A stretch of 64,000 nt of DNA from Methylobacterium sp. J-030 (GCF_022829545.1 NZ_JAKSYM010000402.1:1-64000), one strand, 5' to 3'; positions 1 through 8,285 are shown, counted from the stretch's first letter. Numbers and translations: made by a program. Notes: a model not told the origin generated them from the letters alone.

Positions 1-819
1 GTCAAGGCGCCGGGCTTCGGTGATCGCCGCAAGGCGATGCTGGAGGACATCGCGATCCTGACCAAGGGCCAGATGATCGCCGAGGATCTGGGCATCAAGC
101 TCGAGAACGTGACGCTGCCCATGCTCGGCCGCGCCAAGCGCGTGCGCATCGAGAAGGAGAACACCACGATCATCGACGGCGTCGGCGAGAAGTCGGACAT
201 CGAGGGGCGGATCTCGCAGATCAAGGCGCAGATCGAGGAGACGACCTCGGACTACGACCGCGAGAAGCTTCAGGAGCGCTTGGCCAAGCTCGCGGGCGGC
301 GTCGCGGTGATCCGGGTCGGCGGTGCGACCGAGGTCGAGGTGAAAGAGAAGAAGGACCGGGTCGACGACGCGCTGAACGCCACCCGCGCGGCGGTCGAGG
401 AGGGCATCGTCCCGGGCGGCGGCACCGCACTGCTGCGCGCCAAGAAGGCGGTGGCCGAGCTGAAGTCCGAGATCCCGGATGTTCAGGCCGGCATCAAGAT
501 CGTCCTTAAGGCCCTTGAGGCGCCGCTGCGCCAGATCGCCCAGAACGCGGGCGTCGAGGGCTCGATCGTGGTCGGCAAGATCACCGACAACACGGGCTCC
601 GAGACCTTCGGCTTCAACGCCCAGACCGAAGAGTACGTCGACATGATCCAGGCCGGCATCGTCGACCCGGCCAAGGTCGTGCGCACCGCCCTGCAGGATG
701 CGGCGTCCGTGGCCGGCCTGCTGGTCACCACCGAGGCGATGGTCGCCGACGCGCCCAAGAAGGACAGCGGCGCCCCCCCGATGCCCGGCGGCGGCGGCAT
801 GGGCGGCATGGACTTCTAA
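1..819 (+). CDS. groEL: GroEL chaperonin, C-terminal part (5' end outside window)
   Basis: This is the last 272 codons of the 60-kDa chaperonin, the ATP-dependent folding chamber that works with GroES in the cytoplasm. Reading is open from base 1 (VKAPGFGDRRKAML), which is the conserved GroEL apical/intermediate segment. Further on come GGVAVIRVGGATEVEVKE, the EEGIVPGGGTALL block of the equatorial domain, and the typical Gly/Met tail ending GGMGGMDF. The gene is complete at its 3' end and is followed 29 bases later by a hairpin terminator. groES would be expected upstream, outside the window. Identification is secure. Confidence 0.99.
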   Translation, partial: VKAPGFGDRRKAMLEDIAILTKGQMIAEDLGIKLENVTLPMLGRAKRVRIEKENTTIIDGVGEKSDIEGRISQIKAQIEETTSDYDREKLQERLAKLAGGVAVIRVGGATEVEVKEKKDRVDDALNATRAAVEEGIVPGGGTALLRAKKAVAELKSEIPDVQAGIKIVLKALEAPLRQIAQNAGVEGSIVVGKITDNTGSETFGFNAQTEEYVDMIQAGIVDPAKVVRTALQDAASVAGLLVTTEAMVADAPKKDSGAPPMPGGGGMGGMDF

Positions 820-848
820 GTCCAAGCCACCTGACGGGACGAAGGAAG

Positions 849-875
849 GGGGTCGCCGAGAGGCGGCCCCTTTTT
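849..875 (+). terminator. Rho-independent terminator of groEL
   Basis: A 9-bp stem (849-857 with 862-870, one G-U pair) closes a GAGA loop and is followed directly by five T residues. It stands 29 bases after the groEL stop codon. Confidence 0.85.
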
Positions 876-1126
876 CTTGGGCGCTCTGTTCCGGTCCACC
901 GCTGGACGACGCCCCTCCTCGGTGGCGCGCCGGCGGCGGGCATGCTTCCTGGAACCTCGACCACGGAGCGACTTGACGTAACCCTCCATCGATCATGTCC
1001 GAAATCAGATACCTTCCAATGTGTAGAATGACGTGTGCGCAGCGGGAAAAATTGACTGTCCAAGCTGAGTCGAGCCGAAACGCTGCTTCCAGTATTCGAT
1101 GATTTCAGTATCTGTCTTGGAGAGGG
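876..1126. other. Gene-free spacer between groEL terminator and protease gene
   Basis: No coding frame with recognisable protein features was found. The segment around 985-1120 is visibly more A/T-rich than the flanks and probably carries the promoter of the following protease gene, but I cannot point to a convincing -35/-10 pair. A GGAG at 1119-1122 lies just before the ATG at 1127. Confidence 0.4.
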
Positions 1127-1915
1127 ATGGATCAAGAGAGAACGCCTAGTCGGTATGGCGTGCGCCATTGGTGCGATGCTTGTCTTCGGCTTGGCGCCGG
1201 CTCCTGCGCAGGCGCAAAGTGCTGGTGCCCTCTTTGGCGGACTGGCGGACTGGCGGGCGGCGTGCTCGGCGGGGTGATCGCCGGCTCGATCGCCGCACCG
1301 GCGGCGCGGGAACGCCCGGTGGTCGTCTACGTCTCGGAGCGCGGGCACATCCTGACGAACAACCACGTGGTCGAGGGATGCTCGGAGTATCTCGTGCGGC
1401 AGCCGGGCCGCGGCGTCGTGAAGGCACGCTACGTCGCCAGCGACGCGACCAACGATCTCGCGGTCCTCACGACCGACGCGCCGCAGGCAACGGTGCCGCC
1501 CCTGTCGGTCCGGGCGCGGCTGGGTGAAAACGTCTCCGTCTCCGGGTATCCGCAGAGCGACGTCCTGGCCTCGACCGGGAACTTCACCATCGGCAACGTG
1601 ACGGCGACCGCCGGCTCCGGAGACGACACGCGCAAGATCCAGATCTCCGTGCCGGTCCATCAGGGCAACAGCGGAGGTCCCGCGCTGGACCAGTACGGGA
1701 ACGTCATCGGGGTGATCCAGTCCAAGCAGATTGCCTTCGCCTCCGGCGACGTACCGCAGAACGTGAATTTCGCGATCAAGTCGATGATCGCCCTGAACTT
1801 CCTCGAGGCGAACGGCGTCGAGCCGCCGATCACCGTTCGCACGACCGATCCCATGGACGGCGCGGCCATCGCCGAGAAGGCGAGGGATATTACCGTTCAG
1901 ATCGCTTGTCATTGA
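1127..1915 (+). pseudogene. Exported trypsin-like (HtrA/S1C-type) serine protease, frameshifted by an 8-bp tandem duplication
   Basis: The main frame encodes a chymotrypsin-fold protease with the full triad: His in LTNNHVVEG, Asp in ATNDLAVL and Ser in HQGNSGGPA. No PDZ domain follows. The secretion signal lies in another frame: from the ATG at 1155 one reads MACAIGAMLVFGLAPAPAQA, a textbook signal peptide, which runs into a stop at about 1275. Bases 1236-1243 and 1244-1251 are identical (GGCGGACT twice). Removing one copy joins the signal peptide to the protease as LFGGLAGGVLGGVIAG. A further one-base problem near 1130 is possible, because a better ribosome site precedes 1127 than 1155. The gene is either recently broken, phase-variable, or mis-sequenced. 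Confidence 0.8.
1236..1251 (+). repeat. Tandem 8-bp duplication GGCGGACT x2
   Basis: Two perfect adjacent copies, followed by a partial third (GGCGG). The 8-base length changes the reading frame. It sits exactly at the junction between the signal-peptide frame and the protease frame of the surrounding gene. Confidence 0.95.
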
Positions 1916-2512
1916 GGGGTTCGGCTGCGGAATTCATACGTCTTGATCTCGGAAACCACGCGGCCACGACACCGCGCTCGCTCAACGCTGTCGGCGAGCT
2001 GAACCGCGCATCTATGCCACGATAATATTCCTATTTGTGCGCGTGAGCCGCTGCCTGTCCGTGGAACTGCCGGGCTGCCGCTCGGGGTGATCCGGCGGCA
2101 TCCCGCAGACCCTCACCGTGGCTGACCGGGCGGGTCTGCGGACGGGGCGGTGTTCGCGTCGGTGACTCTCGGCCACCATCGCCCTGGGCGGCGGACCGAT
2201 GCCGGGCATGTCTAGGATGCGGGCGTGAGAAACAAGGGGCCACCCCGGCGAGGGAGGAATTGACCCCCGCGTCGACCCGCTTCCGGGCCGACCCTGAATA
2301 TTCCGCGGACCCGTCCACGATGAGGCGGAGACGGGCTGGAAGGCCACGATCCTTTGCGGGTTCCGGAGGTGCTCGGCGCCTCGTCCGAGACAGTCTTCCG
2401 GGATGTCGCAGGATCGGGATCGCCGAAGCCATCGCGACGAGAAAGACGGCAGGGACCGGGGACCATGCCCGGCCGATGTTCCAGCCGAGCACGCGCGAGC
2501 AGCGGCTGAACG
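1916..2512. other. About 600 bases without a recognisable gene
   Basis: Open frames exist on both strands, but their translations are Arg/Pro/Ser-rich and look like chance frames in GC-rich DNA. I see no domain, signal peptide or credible ribosome site. It separates the protease gene from the convergent fae gene and may hold gene remnants that I cannot identify. Confidence 0.5.
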
Positions 2513-2540
2513 AAAAACGGGACGGCTTGCGCCGTCCCGT
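2513..2540 (-). terminator. Rho-independent terminator of fae
   Basis: A perfect 10-bp stem (2517-2526 with 2531-2540, loop TTGC) is followed on the minus strand by a run of T residues (AAAAA at 2513-2517 on the plus strand). It lies about 100 bases beyond the fae stop codon and is oriented for minus-strand transcription. Confidence 0.85.
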
Positions 2541-2638
2541 CCGGGGCCACCCTATCGGCCTAAGAAGATCGAAGCCAGTCGCTGGAGCAGGCCCCGCGGT
2601 GCGGGCGGAGGCTCACTCTGCCCAGGACCGTCCCCGAT

Positions 2639-3151
2639 CTAAGCGTTGGCGGCGAAGGGGTGCTGCGCCGAGTTGCGCTGCTCGGTGACGGTCGAAGCCT
2701 TCGGCTCACCGTTGACGGCGCGCTGGATCGACAGCTTGGTCGCCTCGTAGTTGTACTTCTGGATCTTGGCGTCGTCGGCCGCCTCCCAGTGGATGAACAC
2801 GCCGACCAGGATGAACAGGTCGTCGGCCTCGTCCGCCGGGATGATGCCCTCGGCCACCGCGTCCTGCACGGCCTTGGCAACGCCGTGCTGGGCCGGGCCG
2901 AACATCTGGACGGCCTGACGGGCGTCGTTGATGGTGACCTTGTTGAACATCAGCGTGTTGGGCTTGCACGGCAGGTTCGGCGCGATGACCGCGAGCAGGC
3001 TGGTGAAGCCGTGCTTGTTGTTCACGAGGCCGTTGCAGAAAGCCGTCTCGGCCGGCGAACCGCGCGGTCCGATGATGAGATCGATGTGGGCGACCTCGTT
3101 GCCGTCGCCGACGAGGGCTTCGCCGACCTGAACCTTGGTGATCTTCGCCAT
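2639..3151 (-). CDS. fae: Formaldehyde-activating enzyme (5,6,7,8-tetrahydromethanopterin hydro-lyase)
   Basis: Fae condenses formaldehyde with dH4MPT to methylene-dH4MPT in the cytoplasm. It is the entry and detoxification step of the C1 oxidation pathway. The 170-residue length is that of the family. The N-terminus AKITKVQVGEALVGDGNEVAHIDLIIG carries the conserved active-site His (residue 22 counting Met). NKHGFTSLLAVIAPNLPCKP and GVFIHWEAADDAKI are further family blocks. A GGGAGAG ribosome site precedes the ATG. The gene follows orf7 on the same strand after a 237-base gap and has its own terminator, so separate strong transcription is likely. Confidence 0.98.
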   Translation of the reverse strand: MAKITKVQVGEALVGDGNEVAHIDLIIGPRGSPAETAFCNGLVNNKHGFTSLLAVIAPNLPCKPNTLMFNKVTINDARQAVQMFGPAQHGVAKAVQDAVAEGIIPADEADDLFILVGVFIHWEAADDAKIQKYNYEATKLSIQRAVNGEPKASTVTEQRNSAQHPFAANA

Positions 3152-3388
3152 TCGGTGTCTCTCCCTGGATTCCGAACTAATGCCGCAGCGCCGGGCAAGT
3201 GCCGCGGCCGGGAAGCCATCCTTGTTATCGGCGCCCGACCACCGGCCGAGCCGGACGGGTCGAGCCGGTTGGGCCGGACAGCGCGGCGGACCCTACAGCG
3301 GGCCCCTGCGGCTCACAACCCGCGCAAGGCCCTGCCGCGACCGAATTTTTTTTGCCTTCGCCCCAGGGAACACGGGAACTTGCGCGGC
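3152..3388 (-). promoter_or_regulatory. fae upstream region
   Basis: A 237-base spacer between the orf7 stop and the fae start, both on the minus strand. It contains a run of eight T residues (plus strand, near 3346-3353) in otherwise GC-rich DNA. The spacing suggests an independent fae promoter here, but no clear promoter boxes are visible. Confidence 0.35.
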
Positions 3389-4222
3389 TCAGGCCAGCGC
3401 GGTGCCAGCCCCCGCCAGCGTGTCCCAGAACAGGGTCGCGACGGTGAAATCCGCGCTCGTGCCCGGGTTGAGGCCGCGCGCCTTCAGCGCCGCGTCGAGA
3501 GACAGCAGCGGCTCGACCGGCCGCGCTGCGAGATCCAGCCCCGCCAGGGTTTGTTCAACCTCCCGGCGAAGATCCTCGGCGATGGCGCGGCCGTGCTTCC
3601 GGGCGACGTGGCTGTCCGGGACCGATCGCAGATAGGCGAGGTGCACGGCGGTGGTGCACCAAGATGGGTCGAGCCCCCGCGCCCGGGCCTCGGCGAGGGC
3701 CGGGAGGCCGATCGCCGTCACGTCGGTGAAGCCGGTGCCGTAGGCGCGGGCGATGCGGTCGCGGTCGGCGGCCTCCGCCATCGCGTCGCGCAGCGAGTCG
3801 GGGGCCGCGGCGGCGACATCGTGTCGGTCGGCCCGGCCGAGGCCGCCGGGATTGGCCAGCCGGATCGCCGCGAAGACCGCCTCGGCATCCGCGCGGTCGA
3901 GGGTATCGAGCACCGCCGCGACGCTCACCCCCCACTCGGCCGCGGCGGCGAGGGGGGCGCAGAGGAGCAGGATGCCGAGATTGGTGTTCTGACCCACCGC
4001 CGCCATGGTGGCGGCAACCCCATCGCGGATGCGCGCGCCGATGCCTCCACCGGTTCGCGCCAGGGCCGGCGCCGAGACCTCGGCGCTGGTGACAAAATCG
4101 GCCACCACCATACGATGGCCGGGGGCGAAGGCGTGGACGTTGCCGGGCTTCAGGGCGTCGAGCTCCGCGAGGCAGGCGGCTTTGTACAGCGTGCCGATCA
4201 GCCCCGGGTCGAGCCCGCTCAT
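3389..4222 (-). CDS. orf7: CitG/MdcB-like triphosphoribosyl-dephospho-CoA synthase family protein (Orf7 of the C1 cluster)
   Basis: The 277-residue protein has the hallmarks of the CitG/MdcB family: an early LDALKPGNVHAFAPGHRM block (family motif KPGNV), SAEVSAPAL, NTNLGILLLCAPLAAA, and a C-terminal LNPGTSADFTVATLFWD. Family enzymes join a ribose-phosphate unit from ATP to a ribose hydroxyl. In methylotrophs this gene travels with the dH4MPT genes and not with citrate or malonate lyase, so a role in making dH4MPT or methylofuran is inferred; the reaction is not established. Its ATG overlaps the orf5 stop (ATGA), indicating translational coupling. Confidence 0.85.
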   Translation of the reverse strand: MSGLDPGLIGTLYKAACLAELDALKPGNVHAFAPGHRMVVADFVTSAEVSAPALARTGGGIGARIRDGVAATMAAVGQNTNLGILLLCAPLAAAAEWGVSVAAVLDTLDRADAEAVFAAIRLANPGGLGRADRHDVAAAAPDSLRDAMAEAADRDRIARAYGTGFTDVTAIGLPALAEARARGLDPSWCTTAVHLAYLRSVPDSHVARKHGRAIAEDLRREVEQTLAGLDLAARPVEPLLSLDAALKARGLNPGTSADFTVATLFWDTLAGAGTALA

Positions 4223-5127
4223 GCCACCACGAGCCGCGGCCGGCTCGCGCCCCGCACCGCGGCGAGGAAGCCGCGGACCACCGTGGCCGCGATGTCGGTC
4301 TCGCAGACGGTCTGGAGCCCCGACCAGGCCGGCATGGAATTGACCTCCAGGATGGAGAAGCCGCCCTCCCCGTCCTCGACCAGATCGACGCCGGAATAAT
4401 CGACGCCGATCGCGTGCGCCGCGGCCTCGGCAAGGTCCGCGGCGGCGCGCGGCATCGCCCAGGGCAGCGGCCGTCCGCCCCGGTGGACGTTGGTGATCCA
4501 GCCGTCGCCCTCCCGGATCATGCCGGCGATCGCCCGCCCGTCGCAGACGAACACCCGGTAGTCGCGCCAGAGCCCGTCGCGGCGGGGGACGTAGCGCTGG
4601 AGGTAGTACACCCGGGCCACCGCCTCCTCGTCGGGCAGATCCTCCGGGCGCTCGATCAGGGCGAGCCCCTCCCCCTGCGAGCCGAACAGCGGCTTGAGCA
4701 CCAGCGGCGCCCCGGGCCGGGCCTCGACCGCCACCAGGGCGGCCGCAGCCTCGCGCCTGGAGAAGACCCAGGTCGCCGGGGTCGGCAGGCCGGCCCGGGC
4801 GATGCGCAGCGAGGTGGCGGCCTTGTCGACCGAGCGTTCGGTCGCGGTCGGGCTGTTCCACACGGTGACGCCCGCAGCCACCAGGGCGTGCAGCACCCCG
4901 AGCCGCATCGTGGTGGCCTCGAAGGTGCCGCCCGCGATCGTGCGCATCAGGACGCCGTCCGGCAGCGCCTCCGGGAAGCCCGGGACGCGCAGGGGCTCGC
5001 CGCCGCCCGTGACCACGGCGACGTCGGCGAGCGAGAACAGCACCGGCTCGACACCCTGCGCCCGGAGGGCCGTCAGCAGCCGGTTCTTGTGCCAATTGCC
5101 GTTATCGGCGGCGAGCCCGATGCGCAT
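4219..5127 (-). CDS. orf5: RimK-type ATP-grasp ligase (Orf5 of the C1 cluster)
   Basis: A 302-residue ATP-grasp enzyme related to RimK and to the methanogen glutamate ligases MptN/CofF. The N-terminal preATP-grasp part is followed by the nucleotide-binding PLVLKPLFGSQGEGL loop (about residues 142-156), the YYLQRYVPR segment, and the metal-binding SGVDLVEDGEGGFSILEVNSMPAWSGL end (about residues 254-280). Such enzymes make amide bonds to carboxylates, usually adding glutamate. Location between orf7 and mch points to side-chain assembly of dH4MPT or methylofuran. The exact substrate cannot be read from sequence. It overlaps orf7 by four bases and follows mch after 34 bases. Confidence 0.88.
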   Translation of the reverse strand: MRIGLAADNGNWHKNRLLTALRAQGVEPVLFSLADVAVVTGGGEPLRVPGFPEALPDGVLMRTIAGGTFEATTMRLGVLHALVAAGVTVWNSPTATERSVDKAATSLRIARAGLPTPATWVFSRREAAAALVAVEARPGAPLVLKPLFGSQGEGLALIERPEDLPDEEAVARVYYLQRYVPRRDGLWRDYRVFVCDGRAIAGMIREGDGWITNVHRGGRPLPWAMPRAAADLAEAAAHAIGVDYSGVDLVEDGEGGFSILEVNSMPAWSGLQTVCETDIAATVVRGFLAAVRGASRPRLVVA

Positions 5128-5161
5128 GGGGGTCTCGATCGTCTCAGCGAAGGCCGACCCC

Positions 5162-6136
5162 TCAGGCGAAGGACGCGTCCACCAGCGACGGCTCCAGGCG
5201 GCCGCCGCGGTAGGTGGCGCCAGAGCGCACCGAGGTCACGATCGCCTCCGCCGGGGAGAACAGCGCCCCGTCGATCTTGTAGAAGTCACCGTTCACCCGG
5301 GAGAAAATCTCGGCGAAGGGCGCGCCGTGATCGCTCGACGTGGCCGAGGGCAGTTGCTCGGCGAGATTCTTGGCGTCCGCATCGTCGGCATCCACGAAGA
5401 GCTGGACCCGGCCGCCGTAGATGATCGCGTCGTTGGTCCGGCCCATCGCCTTGATGAAGTCCGGGTGCGGCGGCGACAGCGGGGCCGAGCCGATCCCGTC
5501 CACGATGGCGTGCAGGTCGAAGCCGACCGTGTGGGCTTTGTGCAGGGCGACCTCCAGCACGCGGGCCACCACCTGCGTGGAGCCGGCGAGGCTCTGGGTC
5601 GGGGCGAAGATGAAGGTCAGGTCCTCGGGCCGCACGCCGGTGGCCTCGGCCACCTTGGCAACGACGCTGTCGGGCGGGCCGCCGGCGGCTTCGAGCACCA
5701 GCGCGGTGCTGGAGGCCGAGTCGCGGTAGCCGAGTTCCTGGTACAGATCCTCGACCACCGCCACCGCGCGGCCCGGACCCGAACCGAGGGCGAAGAAGCC
5801 GGAGTCGCCGGTCTCGTCCGCGAGGCTCCAGCCGGCATACTGGCTGCCCAGGCAGGCGAGCACCGGATCGGCGGCGTGGACCGTCACCGAGTAAGGCCAG
5901 GACGCGATCGGGCCGCTCGGCGCGATGGTGACGGTGCCGAGGCCGCCGAGACAGATCTCCGCGATGCGCCGCCCGGCCTCGATCGACCCCTTCGCCTGCG
6001 CCCCGGCATCGACCATCCGGGCGCCGCCGGCCGCCTGGGACACGGAGAGCCGCAGGGTCGCGGCCTCGGCCACGAGCCGCTCGATCAGCGGCGCCGAGAG
6101 GGCGTTGACGCTGGGGTAGGATGGGCTGGCACTCAT
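5162..6136 (-). CDS. mch: N5,N10-methenyl-tetrahydromethanopterin cyclohydrolase
   Basis: Mch hydrolyses methenyl-dH4MPT to N5-formyl-dH4MPT, the step between MtdB and the Fhc complex. The 324-residue protein has the expected family length and blocks: AGGARMVDAGAQAKGSIEAGRRIAEICLGG, IASWPYSVTVHAADPVLACLGSQYAGWSL, FALGSGPGRAVAVVEDLYQELGY and GRTNDAIIYGGRVQLFV. The start at MSASPSYPSVN overlaps the orfY stop (ATGA), so the two are probably translationally coupled. It is cytoplasmic and lies in the same operon as orf5 and orf7. Confidence 0.97.
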   Translation of the reverse strand: MSASPSYPSVNALSAPLIERLVAEAATLRLSVSQAAGGARMVDAGAQAKGSIEAGRRIAEICLGGLGTVTIAPSGPIASWPYSVTVHAADPVLACLGSQYAGWSLADETGDSGFFALGSGPGRAVAVVEDLYQELGYRDSASSTALVLEAAGGPPDSVVAKVAEATGVRPEDLTFIFAPTQSLAGSTQVVARVLEVALHKAHTVGFDLHAIVDGIGSAPLSPPHPDFIKAMGRTNDAIIYGGRVQLFVDADDADAKNLAEQLPSATSSDHGAPFAEIFSRVNGDFYKIDGALFSPAEAIVTSVRSGATYRGGRLEPSLVDASFA

Positions 6137-7284
6137 CGGGGGCTTCCTCGAACTAACGTTTTCTTCGCTGCGAGGACGGCCCGCAGGCGCGCCGTCCGGC
6201 TCTCCAGAAGGGCGAGCGCCCCCGCCCGGTCGGCGCCTTCGGCCAGCACCGTGCAGAGGGGCGCGTCGCGGCGGACCACCGAGCCGGGGCGCGGGCGGTC
6301 GTGCACGTGGGCCGGCCAGTCGAGACCCGGGACCGGTGCATACGCCTGGTCGGCGTAACAGATCTGCGCGGCCGCCGCACCCACCGGGGCCGGGCCGAGC
6401 TCCGGTATCGTGCCCTGGCAGGCGGCAATATGGGCTTCGAGCATCGGGACCGCGCGCCGGTCGAGGATATCCAGCGTCGCGCCGGGGCGGGGGTTGATCT
6501 CCATCAGCCACCAGTCGGTGCCGTCGACCAGGATGTCCGCGCTGGCGAGACCCGACAATCCGGTCGCGGCCACGATCCGGGCGGCGGCGTCGGCGACCGC
6601 CGCGACGACGCTCCCGGGCACGGCCCCCGGCTCGGCGGCGCCGCGGACCAGCGCCCCGGCATAGCGGAAGGGCCGGCTCGGCGTCGGCGCGCACCATTGC
6701 TCGGTGACGGCCAGGATCTCGATCGCGCGGCCGTTGGCGAGAACGTTCAGGGCATGCGGCCGCCCGGGGACGCGGACCTGGAGATAATGGCCCGGCGGTG
6801 GCGGCGAGCGCGTGGCTGCACGGATGTGGGAGCCGCCGCTGCCGCCGATCCGCTTGAGCAGCCAATGCGACGGCTCGTCCGGCGGATCCACCGTGACCGC
6901 GGGGTGCGGAACGCGGAGCTGCGCGCAGAGGGTCGCGAAAGCCATGGGATCCTTGAGGCGCACGATCGTCTCGGCGGACGCACCCAGCAGCCGGTGCCGG
7001 CGCGCGAGATGCGCGACGAGGTCGGGCGCGTCCTCGAAACCACTGCCCAGGACGAGGCCGATCGGGTGTCCGGCCGCGTCCGCAAGGTCGTCGAGCGCCG
7101 CCAGCGTCTCGGCGGCGCACGGTGCCGTGCCGAAGCGGCCCGGCAGGGCCCGGTACGCCTCGGCTGCCTCGAGCGTGTCGGCATCGCCGAACAGATCGGC
7201 CACGTAAGGCCGCAAGCCCGCGCGCCGCGCCGCCTCCGCGAGGGCACGCCCCGCCTGGGTGGCGATCAGGATCGAATCCACCAT
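6133..7284 (-). CDS. orfY: ATP-grasp protein OrfY, cofactor biosynthesis
   Basis: A 383-residue ATP-grasp protein. The central nucleotide-binding loop HWLLKRIGGSGGSHIR and the metal-site segment SADILVDGTDWWLMEINPRPGATLDI (E-x-N motif) are clear. The N-terminus MVDSILIATQAGRALAEAARRAG is a Rossmann-like preATP-grasp region. A ~110-residue tail follows the catalytic core. In M. extorquens OrfY belongs to the genes needed for C1 cofactors; methanogen MfnD, which adds glutamate to tyramine in methanofuran synthesis, is also an ATP-grasp enzyme. Assignment to methylofuran or dH4MPT is therefore inference. It sits between mtdB (21-base gap) and mch (4-base overlap). Confidence 0.85.
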   Translation of the reverse strand: MVDSILIATQAGRALAEAARRAGLRPYVADLFGDADTLEAAEAYRALPGRFGTAPCAAETLAALDDLADAAGHPIGLVLGSGFEDAPDLVAHLARRHRLLGASAETIVRLKDPMAFATLCAQLRVPHPAVTVDPPDEPSHWLLKRIGGSGGSHIRAATRSPPPPGHYLQVRVPGRPHALNVLANGRAIEILAVTEQWCAPTPSRPFRYAGALVRGAAEPGAVPGSVVAAVADAAARIVAATGLSGLASADILVDGTDWWLMEINPRPGATLDILDRRAVPMLEAHIAACQGTIPELGPAPVGAAAAQICYADQAYAPVPGLDWPAHVHDRPRPGSVVRRDAPLCTVLAEGADRAGALALLESRTARLRAVLAAKKTLVRGSPR

Positions 7285-7305
7285 CCCGGGCGGGCTCGGA
7301 CCGGC

Positions 7306-8199
7306 TCAGCCGGCGATCTCGACCGCCAGGGTGTAGGCGTCGCGGAAATCGAGGCAGAGCGGGATGTCGGAGGCGAGCATCCGGTCGAACAGGCGGCGCT
7401 GCGTCTGGTACTTCACGTTCCCGACCGCCAGCGCGCCGATGCCGACGCCCTTGCCTGTCGGCAGCGGCACGTCCACGGCGTTCACGTCGATTCCCGCGAT
7501 GCCGGCCGGCGGCACGGCATTGACGTCCGAGGCGACGAGCAGCTTCGGCGCCGATTCCAGATCCTCGGCCGTGAGGATCGGGATGCCGGCGGGGCCCGCC
7601 GAGAGGATCACGTCGGCGTCCCGGATGGCGATGCGGCGATCCGCCGGCGTGGTGCCGTCGACCGCGCCGACCTCGATGCCGAAACGCCATTTCATGGTGA
7701 AGGCGATCTTGGAAACGCGCTCCTCGCCGTCGTGGCCGACCAGAACCGTGGTGGCGCCCTGCAGCGCGCCGATCACCGCCGCCACGTAGGCGACGACGCC
7801 GGCCCCGCCGAAGATCACGATGCGCTTGCCCTGAAGATCCGTGTTGAATGTCTGCCGGAGCGCCCGGGAGACCTGCGCCACCATCGCGGCACCGGTCGTG
7901 AAGGAGCCCGCCGGATCGGCGAAGACGTGGTTCATGAAGGGCGGCACGAAGGCCTTCTTGGCGCGGTCGACCATGTCGAGGGCGTCCTCGGCGTTCTTGC
8001 CGCCGATGAAGATGCCGGTCCGCGTCCCATCGGCCGGTGCACGCGAAAAGATCGAATCCTGGGTCAGCGACACCACGTCGGCGAGGCTGACCTCGGTGTA
8101 GGTCACCACCGTCTCGAAGCCGGCATCCACGGCCATGTTCACGTCGAACGGGCTCATGTGCCGGAGCGGCGTCAGCATATGGAGGATCGAGCGGGCCAT
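7306..8199 (-). CDS. mtdB: NAD(P)-dependent methylene-tetrahydromethanopterin dehydrogenase
   Basis: MtdB oxidises methylene-dH4MPT to methenyl-dH4MPT with NAD+ or NADP+. The N-terminus MARSILHMLTPLRHMSPFDVNMAVDAGFE is that of MtdB and not of the related MtdA. The dinucleotide fold GKRIVIFGGAGVVAYVAAVIGA (about residue 122 on) and ASDVNAVPPAGIAGIDVNAVDVPLP are family blocks. A longer frame begins at 8238, but the GGGGAAG ribosome site just before 8199 and family alignment fix the shorter 297-residue start. It is the cytoplasmic oxidation step of the operon that also encodes Mch. Confidence 0.97.
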   Translation of the reverse strand: MARSILHMLTPLRHMSPFDVNMAVDAGFETVVTYTEVSLADVVSLTQDSIFSRAPADGTRTGIFIGGKNAEDALDMVDRAKKAFVPPFMNHVFADPAGSFTTGAAMVAQVSRALRQTFNTDLQGKRIVIFGGAGVVAYVAAVIGALQGATTVLVGHDGEERVSKIAFTMKWRFGIEVGAVDGTTPADRRIAIRDADVILSAGPAGIPILTAEDLESAPKLLVASDVNAVPPAGIAGIDVNAVDVPLPTGKGVGIGALAVGNVKYQTQRRLFDRMLASDIPLCLDFRDAYTLAVEIAG

Positions 8200-8285
8200 G
8201 GCTTCCCCGTGCGGTGCGCGACCGATGCGCCCTGGCATCGTCCAAACCCGGAGCGGCGTTCCGGGTCAAGTCAGGGACGGGCTGC

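Noticed and set aside
5162..8269. A 1035-codon open frame running through mch, orfY and mtdB on the minus strand
   Set aside because: Only the mch part (up to 6136) is coding in this frame. Upstream of it the frame is a shadow of orfY and mtdB, which are recognisable in other frames with proper starts and ribosome sites.
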